Positions 1-6,563 of a DNA stretch of 7,706 nt are shown piece after piece (the first letter of the stretch is position 1; every line of letters starts with the position of its first letter). The DNA comes from an uncultured Flavobacteriales bacterium. Lineage in GTDB: Bacteria > Bacteroidota > Bacteroidia > Palsa-965. The notes under the pieces were generated by a model that made no database searches, was not told the DNA's origin, and saw nothing but the letters and a program-made list of their open reading frames with translations. Where the stretch lies: the NCBI GenBank assembly GCA_946478675.1, contig CAMLEF010000224.1:1-7706 (forward strand), read 5' to 3'. The position numbers and the translations under genes are program-made.

Positions 1-1
1 T

Positions 2-1369
2 CTCTTTTTAGCGGCCGGGATTGCAATTGGCGCCCTGGTCATGTGGCTTTATCTGAAGGGCAGGCAAACAGCCCATGCGCCGGATACGCGCGCATTGGAG
101 CTCGATCGTGAAAATGCGGCGTTGAATGCGAAACTGAATACGCTTTCTGAAGAACGAAAACGCAACGACGAGCTGCAGCAAAATGCCGTGAAGAAAGTGG
201 AAGGCGAGCTCGTGCATGAACGGGAAAAAGTCAGCATGCTCACCGATTCGCTGGCGCGCAAAGAGTCAGAGCTTGCTTCGATGGAGCAGCGATTGAATGA
301 GCAAAAAGCCGAGCTGGAAAAACTGCAGCAGCAATTCTCCAAAGAATTCGAGAACCTTGCCAACCGCATCTTCGACGAGAAATCGCAGAAGTTCACCGAA
401 CAAAACAAATCGCAGCTCGACGTGTTGCTGAAACCGCTCGGGGAAAAGATTCGCGACTTCGAGAAAAAAGTCACCGACGTTTACAACGACGAGAATAAAG
501 AACGCGCCACGCTGAAAGGCGAGATCAACAAGCTGTTCGAGCTGAACCAGCAGATGGCGAAAGAGGCAGTCAACCTCACCCGCGCGCTCAAGGGCGAAGC
601 AAAAACCCGCGGCAACTGGGGCGAGTTCATCCTCGAAAGCGTGCTGGAAAAATCCGGATTGCAGAAAGACCGCGAATACCGCAAGCAGCAGTCGTTCCGC
701 AACGAAGAAGGCAAGCTCGACCTTCCCGACTTCATCATCGACCTTCCCGATGAAAAACATCTCGTGATCGATTCGAAAGTTTCGCTCGTTGCTTACGAAC
801 GTTTTATCGCTGCGGAAACGGAAGAAGAAAAATCCGCTGCACTGAAAGAGCATGTGCTCGCCGTGCGCCGCCACATCCGCGATCTCAGCGACAAAAAATA
901 CCAGGACATCTACCAGCTCAACAGCCTCGACTTCGTATTGCTGTTCATGCCGGTAGAGCCCGCGTTTGCGATCAGCGTGCAGGCCGACAGTGAATTGTTC
1001 AACGACGCTTTCGCACGCAACATCGTCATTGTTTCTCCTTCGACATTGCTGGCCACGCTGCGCACCGTTGCCAACATCTGGCGGCAGGAATACCAGAACC
1101 GCAACGTCCTGAAGATCGCCGATGAAGCGGCGGCGATGTACGACAAGTTCGTCGGCTTTACCGAAGCGATGCTCGAGATGGGCAAGCGCCTCAACAGCAG
1201 CGTCGACTTCTACACCGAAGCGATGAAGCGACTTTCCACCGGCCCCGGCAACGTGATCCGTCGCATTGAAAACCTGAAGAAGCTCGGGTTGAAAGTGAAC
1301 AAGGAGCTCAACCCGAAGCTGGTGGAGCGCGCCGAAGAAACCGACGAACCCGGAGAATCACAGGCATGA
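2..1369 (+). CDS. rmuC: RmuC family protein (DNA recombination protein RmuC), 5'-partial
   Basis: RmuC proteins are membrane-anchored, predicted PD-(D/E)xK-fold nucleases that limit certain DNA rearrangements; the biochemical activity is little known. The reading frame is open to the left edge and codons from position 2 encode a hydrophobic stretch (LFLAAGIAIGALVMWLYL) typical of the N-terminal membrane anchor. The ATG at 41 is therefore internal to this helix and the true start lies outside the window. A long charged coiled coil follows (about 98-520). The RmuC core then shows RGNWGEFILE (608-637), PDFIIDLP (725-748) and LVIDSKVSL (761-787). Their Glu, Asp and Asp-x-Lys residues fit the predicted catalytic set. 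The conserved stretch DFVLLFMPVEPAF and the C-terminal helices (MGKRLNSSVDFYTEAMKRLS) also match the family. The C-terminus is acidic (EETDEPGESQA). The stop codon overlaps the next ATG as ATGA at 1366-1369, suggesting translational coupling. Family assignment is firm; cellular role is inferred from homologues. Confidence 0.95.
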   Translation, partial: LFLAAGIAIGALVMWLYLKGRQTAHAPDTRALELDRENAALNAKLNTLSEERKRNDELQQNAVKKVEGELVHEREKVSMLTDSLARKESELASMEQRLNEQKAELEKLQQQFSKEFENLANRIFDEKSQKFTEQNKSQLDVLLKPLGEKIRDFEKKVTDVYNDENKERATLKGEINKLFELNQQMAKEAVNLTRALKGEAKTRGNWGEFILESVLEKSGLQKDREYRKQQSFRNEEGKLDLPDFIIDLPDEKHLVIDSKVSLVAYERFIAAETEEEKSAALKEHVLAVRRHIRDLSDKKYQDIYQLNSLDFVLLFMPVEPAFAISVQADSELFNDAFARNIVIVSPSTLLATLRTVANIWRQEYQNRNVLKIADEAAAMYDKFVGFTEAMLEMGKRLNSSVDFYTEAMKRLSTGPGNVIRRIENLKKLGLKVNKELNPKLVERAEETDEPGESQA

Positions 1370-2649
1370 GCAAGCGCCACGGGATACGGTTTTTTCTTTT
1401 CCTGCTGACGGCTACAGCGCTTTTCATCACCTGTCGTCGCTATGCGCCGGTGACGTCGATGTCGAGGCAGAACATTTCCAACTATTATCTCCCCGAAGAA
1501 AAAATGCTGCGCCCGCGTTACGTGCTGTACAACGTCACCGACAGCCTCACGCGTTTGTACTTCACGATCCGTTCAACCGATTTGCTTTATGCGAAAGCGA
1601 ACGGAGAAGCGAATTACAGCGCGCACATCCTGCTTTCGTACACGGTGCATCCCGTCGATTTTCCGAAGATCATCGCCGACAGCGGGCATGTGGTGCTGAA
1701 CGATGCCGCGGAACCGGGAGAAGAAAAACAACTCGCTTCTTCCATCGACCTGGATGTGTATGACCAGGGACATTTTGTCGTCGACGTAGCGATCCGTGAC
1801 CTCAACAAGATGACGATCAGCTACGCGCTGCTGCATCTCGATCATCGCAGCGGAAATGCGCGCAATAATTTTCTCGTGACGATGGAAGGCACGGAAACGC
1901 CGGTGTTCCGCAGCTATCTGCACGCAGGCGAAAAAGTCAACGTACATTACCACAACAGCGGCGTCACGCGATTGCATGTCGGTTACTACCGCAACGATTA
2001 CGGCCCCGCGCCTCCGCCCTACGCCATCGAAAAAAAATCCGCAGCGCCACGACCCGACAGCACGTGGTGGCTCGACCTCACCGGCAATCCTTCGCTGAGT
2101 TTTCCGCAGGAAGGGATTTATCGTTTCAGCACCGACACGTCGTTCAAAGACGGCCTGACGATTTCGCGTTTTCACGATGGGTTTCCCGAGATCACCGAGC
2201 AGAAACAGCTGCTGTATCCGCTGCGTTACCTCACGATGCGACAGGAATATTTCGAGATGGATACGGCGGTGAACACGAAAAAAGCGGTCGACAAATTCTG
2301 GCTGAATGCAGCGGGAAGCCAGGAACGCGCGCGTGAGCTCATTCGCAATTTCTATAATCGCGTGGCAACTGTGAACACCCTTTTCTCTTCGGAAAAAGAA
2401 GGATGGAAAACCGATCGCGGCATGCTGTACCTGCTGCTCGGTCCGCCGCAAAACGTTTATCGTAATTCGTACGGCGAAACGTGGATCTACAATTCCGACC
2501 AGGTGAACGGGCTTACCTTCGTTTTCGATTACATCCCGCATGCGTTCTCTGATGAAGAGTACGTGCTGCAACGCAACGTCAATTACAAAATCAACTGGAT
2601 CCAGGCGGTCGATGCCTGGCGACAGGGACACGTTTATACCCAACACTGA
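1366..2649 (+). CDS. GWxTD domain-containing exported protein, probable lipoprotein
   Basis: This 427-residue protein carries the signature GWKTD at residues 346-350 followed by RGMLYLLLGPPQNVY, and then ETWIY. This is the conserved core of the GWxTD domain, a family of unknown function frequent in Bacteroidota. The N-terminus is a signal sequence: a basic start (SKRHGIR), a hydrophobic core (about residues 9-22) and Cys23 in the order LFITC. Cys23 could be the lipidation site, but Thr at -1 and Phe at -3 are a poor lipobox, so a retained membrane anchor or signal peptidase I cleavage is possible. Residues 45-300 look beta-rich (alternating hydrophobic residues, many Thr/Tyr/Asp), suggesting extracytoplasmic beta-sandwich domains. 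The start overlaps the rmuC stop by 4 nt, and the stop directly abuts the rlmB start. Pairing of a GWxTD gene with rlmB is, from memory, seen in other Bacteroidota. The function is unknown and I assign none. Confidence 0.9.
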   Translation: MSKRHGIRFFLFLLTATALFITCRRYAPVTSMSRQNISNYYLPEEKMLRPRYVLYNVTDSLTRLYFTIRSTDLLYAKANGEANYSAHILLSYTVHPVDFPKIIADSGHVVLNDAAEPGEEKQLASSIDLDVYDQGHFVVDVAIRDLNKMTISYALLHLDHRSGNARNNFLVTMEGTETPVFRSYLHAGEKVNVHYHNSGVTRLHVGYYRNDYGPAPPPYAIEKKSAAPRPDSTWWLDLTGNPSLSFPQEGIYRFSTDTSFKDGLTISRFHDGFPEITEQKQLLYPLRYLTMRQEYFEMDTAVNTKKAVDKFWLNAAGSQERARELIRNFYNRVATVNTLFSSEKEGWKTDRGMLYLLLGPPQNVYRNSYGETWIYNSDQVNGLTFVFDYIPHAFSDEEYVLQRNVNYKINWIQAVDAWRQGHVYTQH

Positions 2650-3420
2650 GTGAAACATTCGCACCATGAAGATGAAACTCCCGGCGGGCTGCTGATCTAC
2701 GGCATCCGTGCGGTGAGCGAGGCCATCCGCGCCGGCAAAGAAGTCGACAAGCTGTTTATCCAGGAAGGATTGAGCAACGAGCTTTCCGGCGAATTGCGGC
2801 GCCTCATCAAAGAGCATCACATCATTTACAAAGTCGTTCCCGCAGGAAAAATCCAGCGGCTCGCTCCCGGCAAAAATCACCAGGGCGTGGCGGCGTTCCT
2901 TTCGGCGGTAGCGTTCCATCGCATTGAAGACGTGCTGCCCGGGCTTTTCGAATCGGGACGCATGCCGCTGCTGCTCATCCTCGACCGCATTACCGACGTG
3001 CGCAACTTCGGTGCGATCGCGCGAACGGCGGAGTGCGCGGGCGTGGATGCGATCATTGTGCCCAGCCGCGGTTCTGCTCAGTTGAATGCAGATGCTGTAA
3101 AAACTTCTGCCGGCGCGCTGCATTCCATCCCGGTTTGCCGCGAAGACAATCTCAAAACCGTGATCGATTACCTGAAAGGATCGGGACTGCGTATTGCGTC
3201 CTGCACGGAAAAAGGAAGCACGCCGCACTACTCCACCGACCTCTCCGGTCCGCTCGCGATCATCATGGGCTCCGAAGAAGACGGCATCTCCGGCGAATAC
3301 CTCAAGCGCTCCGACGTGCGCGTGCAAATCCCGATGCGCGGAACGATCTCTTCGCTGAACGTCTCCGTCGCAACAGGAATTGTTTTGTTCGAAGTCTTAC
3401 GCCAACGACAAACAGTTTAA
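2650..3420 (+). CDS. rlmB: 23S rRNA (guanosine-2'-O-)-methyltransferase RlmB, TrmH/SpoU family
   Basis: RlmB transfers a methyl group from SAM to the ribose 2'-OH of a guanosine in the peptidyl-transferase region of 23S rRNA (G2251 in E. coli numbering). The 256-residue length is usual for the family. The N-terminal substrate-binding domain begins at GLLIYGIRAVSEAI. The SPOUT domain has all three TrmH motifs: motif 1 DRITDVRNFGAIARTAE (residues 112-128, with Asn119 and Arg125), motif 2 IIMGSEEDGIS (Gly207, Glu209) and motif 3 IPMRGTISSLNVSVA (residues 227-241). The start is GTG, placed in frame directly after the TGA of the GWxTD gene. No ATG or other usable start lies between it and the conserved IYGIRAV stretch, so this GTG is the only reasonable choice. 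Translation probably depends on termination of the upstream gene. The family is certain. RlmB and other TrmH-like enzymes are hard to separate by eye, so the exact target base is inferred. Confidence 0.93.
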   Translation: MKHSHHEDETPGGLLIYGIRAVSEAIRAGKEVDKLFIQEGLSNELSGELRRLIKEHHIIYKVVPAGKIQRLAPGKNHQGVAAFLSAVAFHRIEDVLPGLFESGRMPLLLILDRITDVRNFGAIARTAECAGVDAIIVPSRGSAQLNADAVKTSAGALHSIPVCREDNLKTVIDYLKGSGLRIASCTEKGSTPHYSTDLSGPLAIIMGSEEDGISGEYLKRSDVRVQIPMRGTISSLNVSVATGIVLFEVLRQRQTV

Positions 3421-3480
3421 AGTTCAAGGTTCAAAGTTTCCGTTACACGAACGTTGAACCTTGCACCTTGCACCGCGAAC
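3421..3480. repeat. 7-base tandem repeat units arranged as an imperfect inverted repeat
   Basis: The spacer after rlmB is built from 7-nt units: AGTTCAA, GGTTCAA and AGTTTCC (3421-3441), then GTTGAAC, CTTGCAC, CTTGCAC and CGCGAAC (3453-3480). The left block is nearly the reverse complement of the right one. Bases 3423-3438 can pair with 3450-3465 at 14 of 16 positions around an 11-nt loop, so the transcript could fold into a hairpin. No T-run follows, so it is not a standard Rho-independent terminator. Runs of AAGTTCA/AAGGTTC-type heptamers between genes are a recurring feature of Bacteroidota genomes as I remember them. The first unit begins at the base right after the rlmB stop codon. Confidence 0.75.
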
Positions 3481-3491
3481 CTTATTTAACA

Positions 3492-4892
3492 ATGAAACCG
3501 AAACATCAACTGCTGCTTTTATTGCTGCTGGTCTTCGTGACGCGAATGCCGTTCATCTTCGACGGTTACGGCGTGGAAGAAGATTCGTGGGGACTTGTGG
3601 TGAACGCTTACGAGATGAAAACGACGGGACATTACGTCGCGTCGCGTGTGCCGGGACATCCGCTGCAGGAATACGTGTACCGCGCGATCTACGATGCACC
3701 GGCGTGGGCATACAATCTCCCGAGCGTGCTGACGAGCATGATGGCGGTGGCGTTCTTTTTTCTTGCACTGCGCAAAATGCAATTGCGTGCGGCCTTTCCC
3801 GCTGCGCTCGCGTTCAGCTTCGTGCCGGTCTTTTACATCGCAGGAACGTACACGATCGATTTCGCGTGGACACTCGCATTCGTGATGGGCTCGTTTTATT
3901 TCCTGCTCGACCGGAAATTTATTCTCAGCGGAATTTTTCTCGGATTAGCAACGGGCTGTCGCATCACGGCGGAAGTGTTCCTGCTGCCCTGGGCGCTGAT
4001 CCTCTTCAGCCGCTTGAATTTTAAAAACTGGATCAGGGAAATGCTGCTGGTCGGAATTCCTGCCGTAGTGATCGGCGCGATGTGGTTCATTCCCGCGTAC
4101 CTGAATTACGGGAAAGGCTTTTTCGATTACAGCGACCAGTTTCCTTATCCGCCAATGGCGAAAGTGATTTACAAAGCCACGATCGGCGTATTCGGATTGA
4201 TCGGTATCGTCGCAATGCTGGTGTACCTGTTTCCTGCGCTGCGCAACTGGAAAAAAGAAAGCACGCAACCCGTTACGCTTTTCTCGACGGATCGATTGCT
4301 GCTCGTTTGTTTATTGATCCTGCTGCTGCACATCGTCGCGTATCTCCGTCTTCCGCAGAAATCAGGATACATGGCACCAGCCATTCCGTTCGTGATCTTA
4401 TTTTTTGCAACGTCACTTTCAACGAAACAATTCCGCTGGTTCACGATCGCTACGGTCTTCTCGCCGCTTTTGTTCAGCATCAACCTGACGGATCCGTTGC
4501 GCGGCTCGGAGTCGTCGTCGCTCTCTGTAAAATTTCACGCTGCGGGACAGGAAATTTTCATCGATCCGTTCAGCGGCCCCATTTTCTCGGAGCGATCGAA
4601 GCGCGTGAACAAAATGGCGTATTGCGAAAAAGTCATTCGCGAAGCGCAACACAACGACATCCGCCAGCTGATCATTGCCGGCTGGTGGTACAACGAGATC
4701 CAGGTGCATTACCTGCACAAAGATAACCGGCTGGAAAACGATTTCTGTTTTTACGCCGATTGTCACACGCTCGATTCCGCACAGGCTGCAGGCGCGAAGA
4801 TTTTTTATCTTCCGGAACAGAACCTGTACAACGATCAAATGTTCGGCCAGCAATGCACCGATCATTACGCCCATCCGTTTCAACAACCATGA
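3492..4892 (+). CDS. Polytopic membrane protein, GT-C (family 39/PMT-like) glycosyltransferase-like
   Basis: This is a 466-residue integral membrane protein with roughly ten hydrophobic helices (first about 5-23, last about 312-331) and a soluble C-terminal tail of about 130 residues. After helix 1 comes an acidic cluster GVEEDSWG (Glu29, Glu30, Asp31). In GT-C glycosyltransferases the first extracytoplasmic loop carries such acidic catalytic residues. The downstream PGHPLQEYVY, the loop-helix TYTIDFAWTLAF and the stretch GIFLGLATGCRITAEVFLLPW resemble the corresponding parts of ArnT/PMT-like enzymes that use polyprenyl-phosphate sugars. The ATG at 3492 is chosen because it starts directly at the first helix after the repeat spacer. 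The frame stays open further upstream, but only inside rlmB in another frame. The upstream region is AT-rich (CTTATTTAACA) with no Shine-Dalgarno. The stop overlaps the next start (ATGA, 4889-4892). Membrane topology is clear; glycosyltransferase activity and substrate are inference. Four Cys in the tail (378, 419, 424, 455) are unexplained. Confidence 0.75.
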   Translation: MKPKHQLLLLLLLVFVTRMPFIFDGYGVEEDSWGLVVNAYEMKTTGHYVASRVPGHPLQEYVYRAIYDAPAWAYNLPSVLTSMMAVAFFFLALRKMQLRAAFPAALAFSFVPVFYIAGTYTIDFAWTLAFVMGSFYFLLDRKFILSGIFLGLATGCRITAEVFLLPWALILFSRLNFKNWIREMLLVGIPAVVIGAMWFIPAYLNYGKGFFDYSDQFPYPPMAKVIYKATIGVFGLIGIVAMLVYLFPALRNWKKESTQPVTLFSTDRLLLVCLLILLLHIVAYLRLPQKSGYMAPAIPFVILFFATSLSTKQFRWFTIATVFSPLLFSINLTDPLRGSESSSLSVKFHAAGQEIFIDPFSGPIFSERSKRVNKMAYCEKVIREAQHNDIRQLIIAGWWYNEIQVHYLHKDNRLENDFCFYADCHTLDSAQAAGAKIFYLPEQNLYNDQMFGQQCTDHYAHPFQQP

Positions 4893-5596
4893 GCAATTTC
4901 CAGCCCCAGCAAAAACCTCCCTACCGCGGTCTCATCCTCGCGGCGAATATCCTCGGCGGCTTCCTGCTTTTCGCGTTTCTCGTCGTTGCCGTTGTTACTT
5001 CGGTGAAGCACCGGCTCAACAAAACGCTGTACTCCCTGCAGGAGGAGATGAGTGATCAGCTGCGCGATGTTTCCATTGCAGATTCGCTCACGACCGTCGA
5101 TGCGCTTCCTTCCGACCCGAATGAAAGCACGTACGATCAATTGCGCAACAACATCCCGGATACCGCCTGGAACCGCCAGGAACTTTTCGCAGCGCTGGTG
5201 ACGCTGAACGAAGAATCAGACAGGATGTGCGACTATCTCCAGCTGCTGCATGATAATTTTAACGATACGGTGAACCGTGTGCACGGCTTTACCGGTGCGG
5301 TCAGCAAGAAATACTTCATCCATACCGGTCGCGCGGCGGAATTGAAAGACGAGCTTTACAAATACCGCAGCACGGTGCTGGAAACGATGCAGCACATCAA
5401 CGGTTCGACGTACGATCTCAAAAGCTCGCTGCCGATGGACGACACGCCGGTCACGGGTTACACCACCGGCTGGGACGATTCGAATTTCTACGGCTCGACG
5501 AATGATGCGATGTATTACCTGGAGAAGCTCAAAGAGGAAGTCCGCAATTTCGAAGGCGCGGCGCTCAACCAGGTTCCCTATACACACGGCCACTGA
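4889..5596 (+). CDS. Single-pass membrane protein with GldM first-domain-like periplasmic region (paralogue 1)
   Basis: This 235-residue protein has a short Pro/Gln-rich cytoplasmic N-terminus with Lys9 and Arg13, one membrane helix (about 14-37, starting GLILAANILGGFLLFAFLV), a basic KHR stop and then a predicted all-helical periplasmic region. That region contains YFIHTGRAAELKDELYKYRS (Tyr142-), Trp195 in TGWDDSNF, and LEKLKEEVRNFEGAALNQV ending near residue 229 (Glu222). The pattern TGxAxxLKxxLxxYR, then W-x-x-x-x-F, then a helix with VRNxE resembles, from memory, the first helical domain of GldM/PorM, the periplasmic shaft of the type IX secretion/gliding motor. GldM is about twice as long and has further beta domains absent here. 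The ATG at 4889 is chosen over the upstream in-frame start at 4760 because it overlaps the previous stop (ATGA) and sits before the membrane helix. The next gene is a diverged paralogue 2 nt downstream. The GldM relation is an inference; membrane topology is well supported. Confidence 0.8.
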   Translation: MSNFQPQQKPPYRGLILAANILGGFLLFAFLVVAVVTSVKHRLNKTLYSLQEEMSDQLRDVSIADSLTTVDALPSDPNESTYDQLRNNIPDTAWNRQELFAALVTLNEESDRMCDYLQLLHDNFNDTVNRVHGFTGAVSKKYFIHTGRAAELKDELYKYRSTVLETMQHINGSTYDLKSSLPMDDTPVTGYTTGWDDSNFYGSTNDAMYYLEKLKEEVRNFEGAALNQVPYTHGH

Positions 5597-5598
5597 TC

Positions 5599-6339
5599 AT
5601 GCAACCGCACTACAGCACACCGTTTCCTCCATCTCCGCCGCCGCAGCGTTCTTCGCGCATGTGGATACTCTGGACCTCGCTCGGCATTTTTCTCGTGGCG
5701 CTCATCGTCGCGTTTGTATTGCTGACGTTGCGCGTAAAAAGAAAATTCAACGACGCCGTAAAGCCGATGGTCGACAAAGCGCAGCTGCTGCTGGATTCGA
5801 TGGGCAAGATGGATAACAGCCGGCAGTATGCGGAGCTCTACTCCATGCTCGGCGACGATTCCGTATCGAAAGTGTTGCGTGGAAAACTCGACAGCCTTCA
5901 ATCCTCGACGAACGAGCTTTGCGCAGCATTCGATAAAAGCAAAGCCGATTTTCTCGACACGCTTCACCAGGTGCGCGCCAACGGCAGCGACAAGCGCATC
6001 TCGCACGCTTTTTATATCGAAACGGGACGCGCAAAAATGTTGCACCGCCTGATGAACGAATACCGGTATCATTCGTTCCGCCAGCTGCCACCGCAACGAC
6101 AGGATTCTTCCGCCTTCATGATCGATCCGCTCGATGGCGTGCAGCAGATTGTTCCGGGCTTCATGAAAAACACGATGAACTGGGAGCGTCTTTATTTCGA
6201 TCAGCCCTGCCAGGCGGTCATGAGCAGCTTCAACACGCATCACATGAACATCCGCATGTATGAGCAGCGTCTGCTCGAAGCGTACCGGGAAGAAATTTAC
6301 GCGCATCCCGTTTCCCCGAAGGCGGATACGGTTCATTAA
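5599..6339 (+). CDS. Single-pass membrane protein with GldM first-domain-like periplasmic region (paralogue 2)
   Basis: This 246-residue protein has a Pro-rich N-terminus (YSTPFPPSPPPQRSSR), one membrane helix (about 21-44, starting MWILWTSLGIFLVALIVAF), a basic RVKRK stretch and a helical periplasmic region. It is a diverged paralogue of the gene ending at 5596. FYIETGRAKMLHRLMNEYR (residues 138-156) matches the YFIHTGRAAELKDELYKYR stretch of its neighbour. NWERLYFDQP puts Trp at residue 195, and IRMYEQRLLEAY puts Glu at residue 222, exactly the same numbers as in paralogue 1. NWExxxFxxxPxxAV followed by a helix with a conserved Glu also fits the end of GldM's first domain better than paralogue 1 does. 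The start lies 2 nt after the upstream stop, so the two are very probably co-translated and may form a hetero-oligomer. It is the last gene before a probable terminator. Function is unknown. Confidence 0.8.
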   Translation: MQPHYSTPFPPSPPPQRSSRMWILWTSLGIFLVALIVAFVLLTLRVKRKFNDAVKPMVDKAQLLLDSMGKMDNSRQYAELYSMLGDDSVSKVLRGKLDSLQSSTNELCAAFDKSKADFLDTLHQVRANGSDKRISHAFYIETGRAKMLHRLMNEYRYHSFRQLPPQRQDSSAFMIDPLDGVQQIVPGFMKNTMNWERLYFDQPCQAVMSSFNTHHMNIRMYEQRLLEAYREEIYAHPVSPKADTVH

Positions 6340-6355
6340 TGCCGCAGCCTGCAGA

Positions 6356-6367
6356 TTTCAGCTGAAA
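6356..6367. repeat. Perfect 12-bp palindrome (TTTCAGCTGAAA)
   Basis: The sequence is identical to its reverse complement and begins 16 nt after the stop codon of the gene ending at 6339. Its last three bases are shared with the left arm of the hairpin that follows. It could be a protein-binding site or chance; no function can be read from sequence alone. Confidence 0.5.
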
Positions 6368-6393
6368 CCTTCGCAAAAAACGAAAGGTTTTAT
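6365..6393 (+). terminator. Probable Rho-independent terminator for the 3492-6339 operon
   Basis: AAACCTTCG (6365-6373) pairs with CGAAAGGTTT (6381-6390), giving a 9-bp stem with one bulged A and a 7-nt loop. The stem runs directly into a short T-run (TTTT at 6388-6391). Its position 25 nt after the last operon stop fits a terminator. The stem is modest in GC and the T-run is short, so efficiency may be limited. Confidence 0.55.
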
Positions 6394-6402
6394 CGCCGGT
6401 TG

Positions 6403-6430
6403 TTTGTCACTACCTACAATATGTGACAAA
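6403..6430. promoter_or_regulatory. Perfect 8-bp inverted repeat with 12-nt spacer, candidate operator
   Basis: TTTGTCAC (6403-6410) and GTGACAAA (6423-6430) are exact reverse complements separated by TACCTACAATAT. No T-run follows, so a terminator is unlikely. The two half-sites are about two helical turns apart (20 bp centre to centre), as expected for a dimeric regulator. It lies 134 nt before the start of the peptidase gene at 6564, in the only real promoter-bearing gap of the window, so control of that gene is a fair inference. The regulator is unknown. Confidence 0.45.
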
Positions 6431-6533
6431 TAGGAACGCCCGGCAATCCTGTTTTTCGTCCCCGAAAATCATAGCATCATCCTGCGCATTCCGTCATTCA
6501 GCGAATTACCGGCGGACGGTTCGGAGGTTCCCT

Positions 6534-6541
6534 TATTTTCG
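6534..6541 (+). promoter_or_regulatory. Weak candidate Bacteroidota -7 element for the peptidase gene
   Basis: TATTTTCG matches the Bacteroidota -7 consensus TAnnTTTG at five of six fixed bases. No convincing TTG -33 element is present at the usual 17-20 nt upstream distance. Transcription would begin only about 15-20 nt before the ATG at 6564. This is a low-confidence suggestion. Confidence 0.2.
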
Positions 6542-6563
6542 TTCGTTCTAAAAAAAACGAGAC

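Noticed and set aside
1573..3327. Minus-strand ORF of 584 codons opposite the GWxTD and rlmB genes
   Set aside because: It lies fully antisense to two genes with clear family motifs, its product is rich in Arg/His/Val/Phe without recognisable domains, and such long antisense frames are expected from this codon bias.
3033..3491. Upstream extension of the GT-C-like gene into rlmB
   Set aside because: The frame is open but overlaps rlmB's catalytic region in another frame and gives a Cys/Arg-rich sequence. The ATG at 3492 directly before the first membrane helix is the natural start.
4760..4888. Upstream extension of the first single-pass protein
   Set aside because: It would overlap the preceding gene by over 130 nt and add an Arg/Ser-rich stretch. 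The ATGA overlap at 4889 gives a normal start.
5578..6336. Minus-strand ORF of 252 codons opposite the second single-pass protein
   Set aside because: The plus strand has a membrane helix, operon spacing and paralogy with its neighbour; the reverse product has none of these.
6453..6468. TTTTCG-TCCC-CGAAAA hairpin as a terminator or riboswitch part
   Set aside because: The stem is only 6 bp, AT-rich and without a T-run; too weak to call as a feature by itself.
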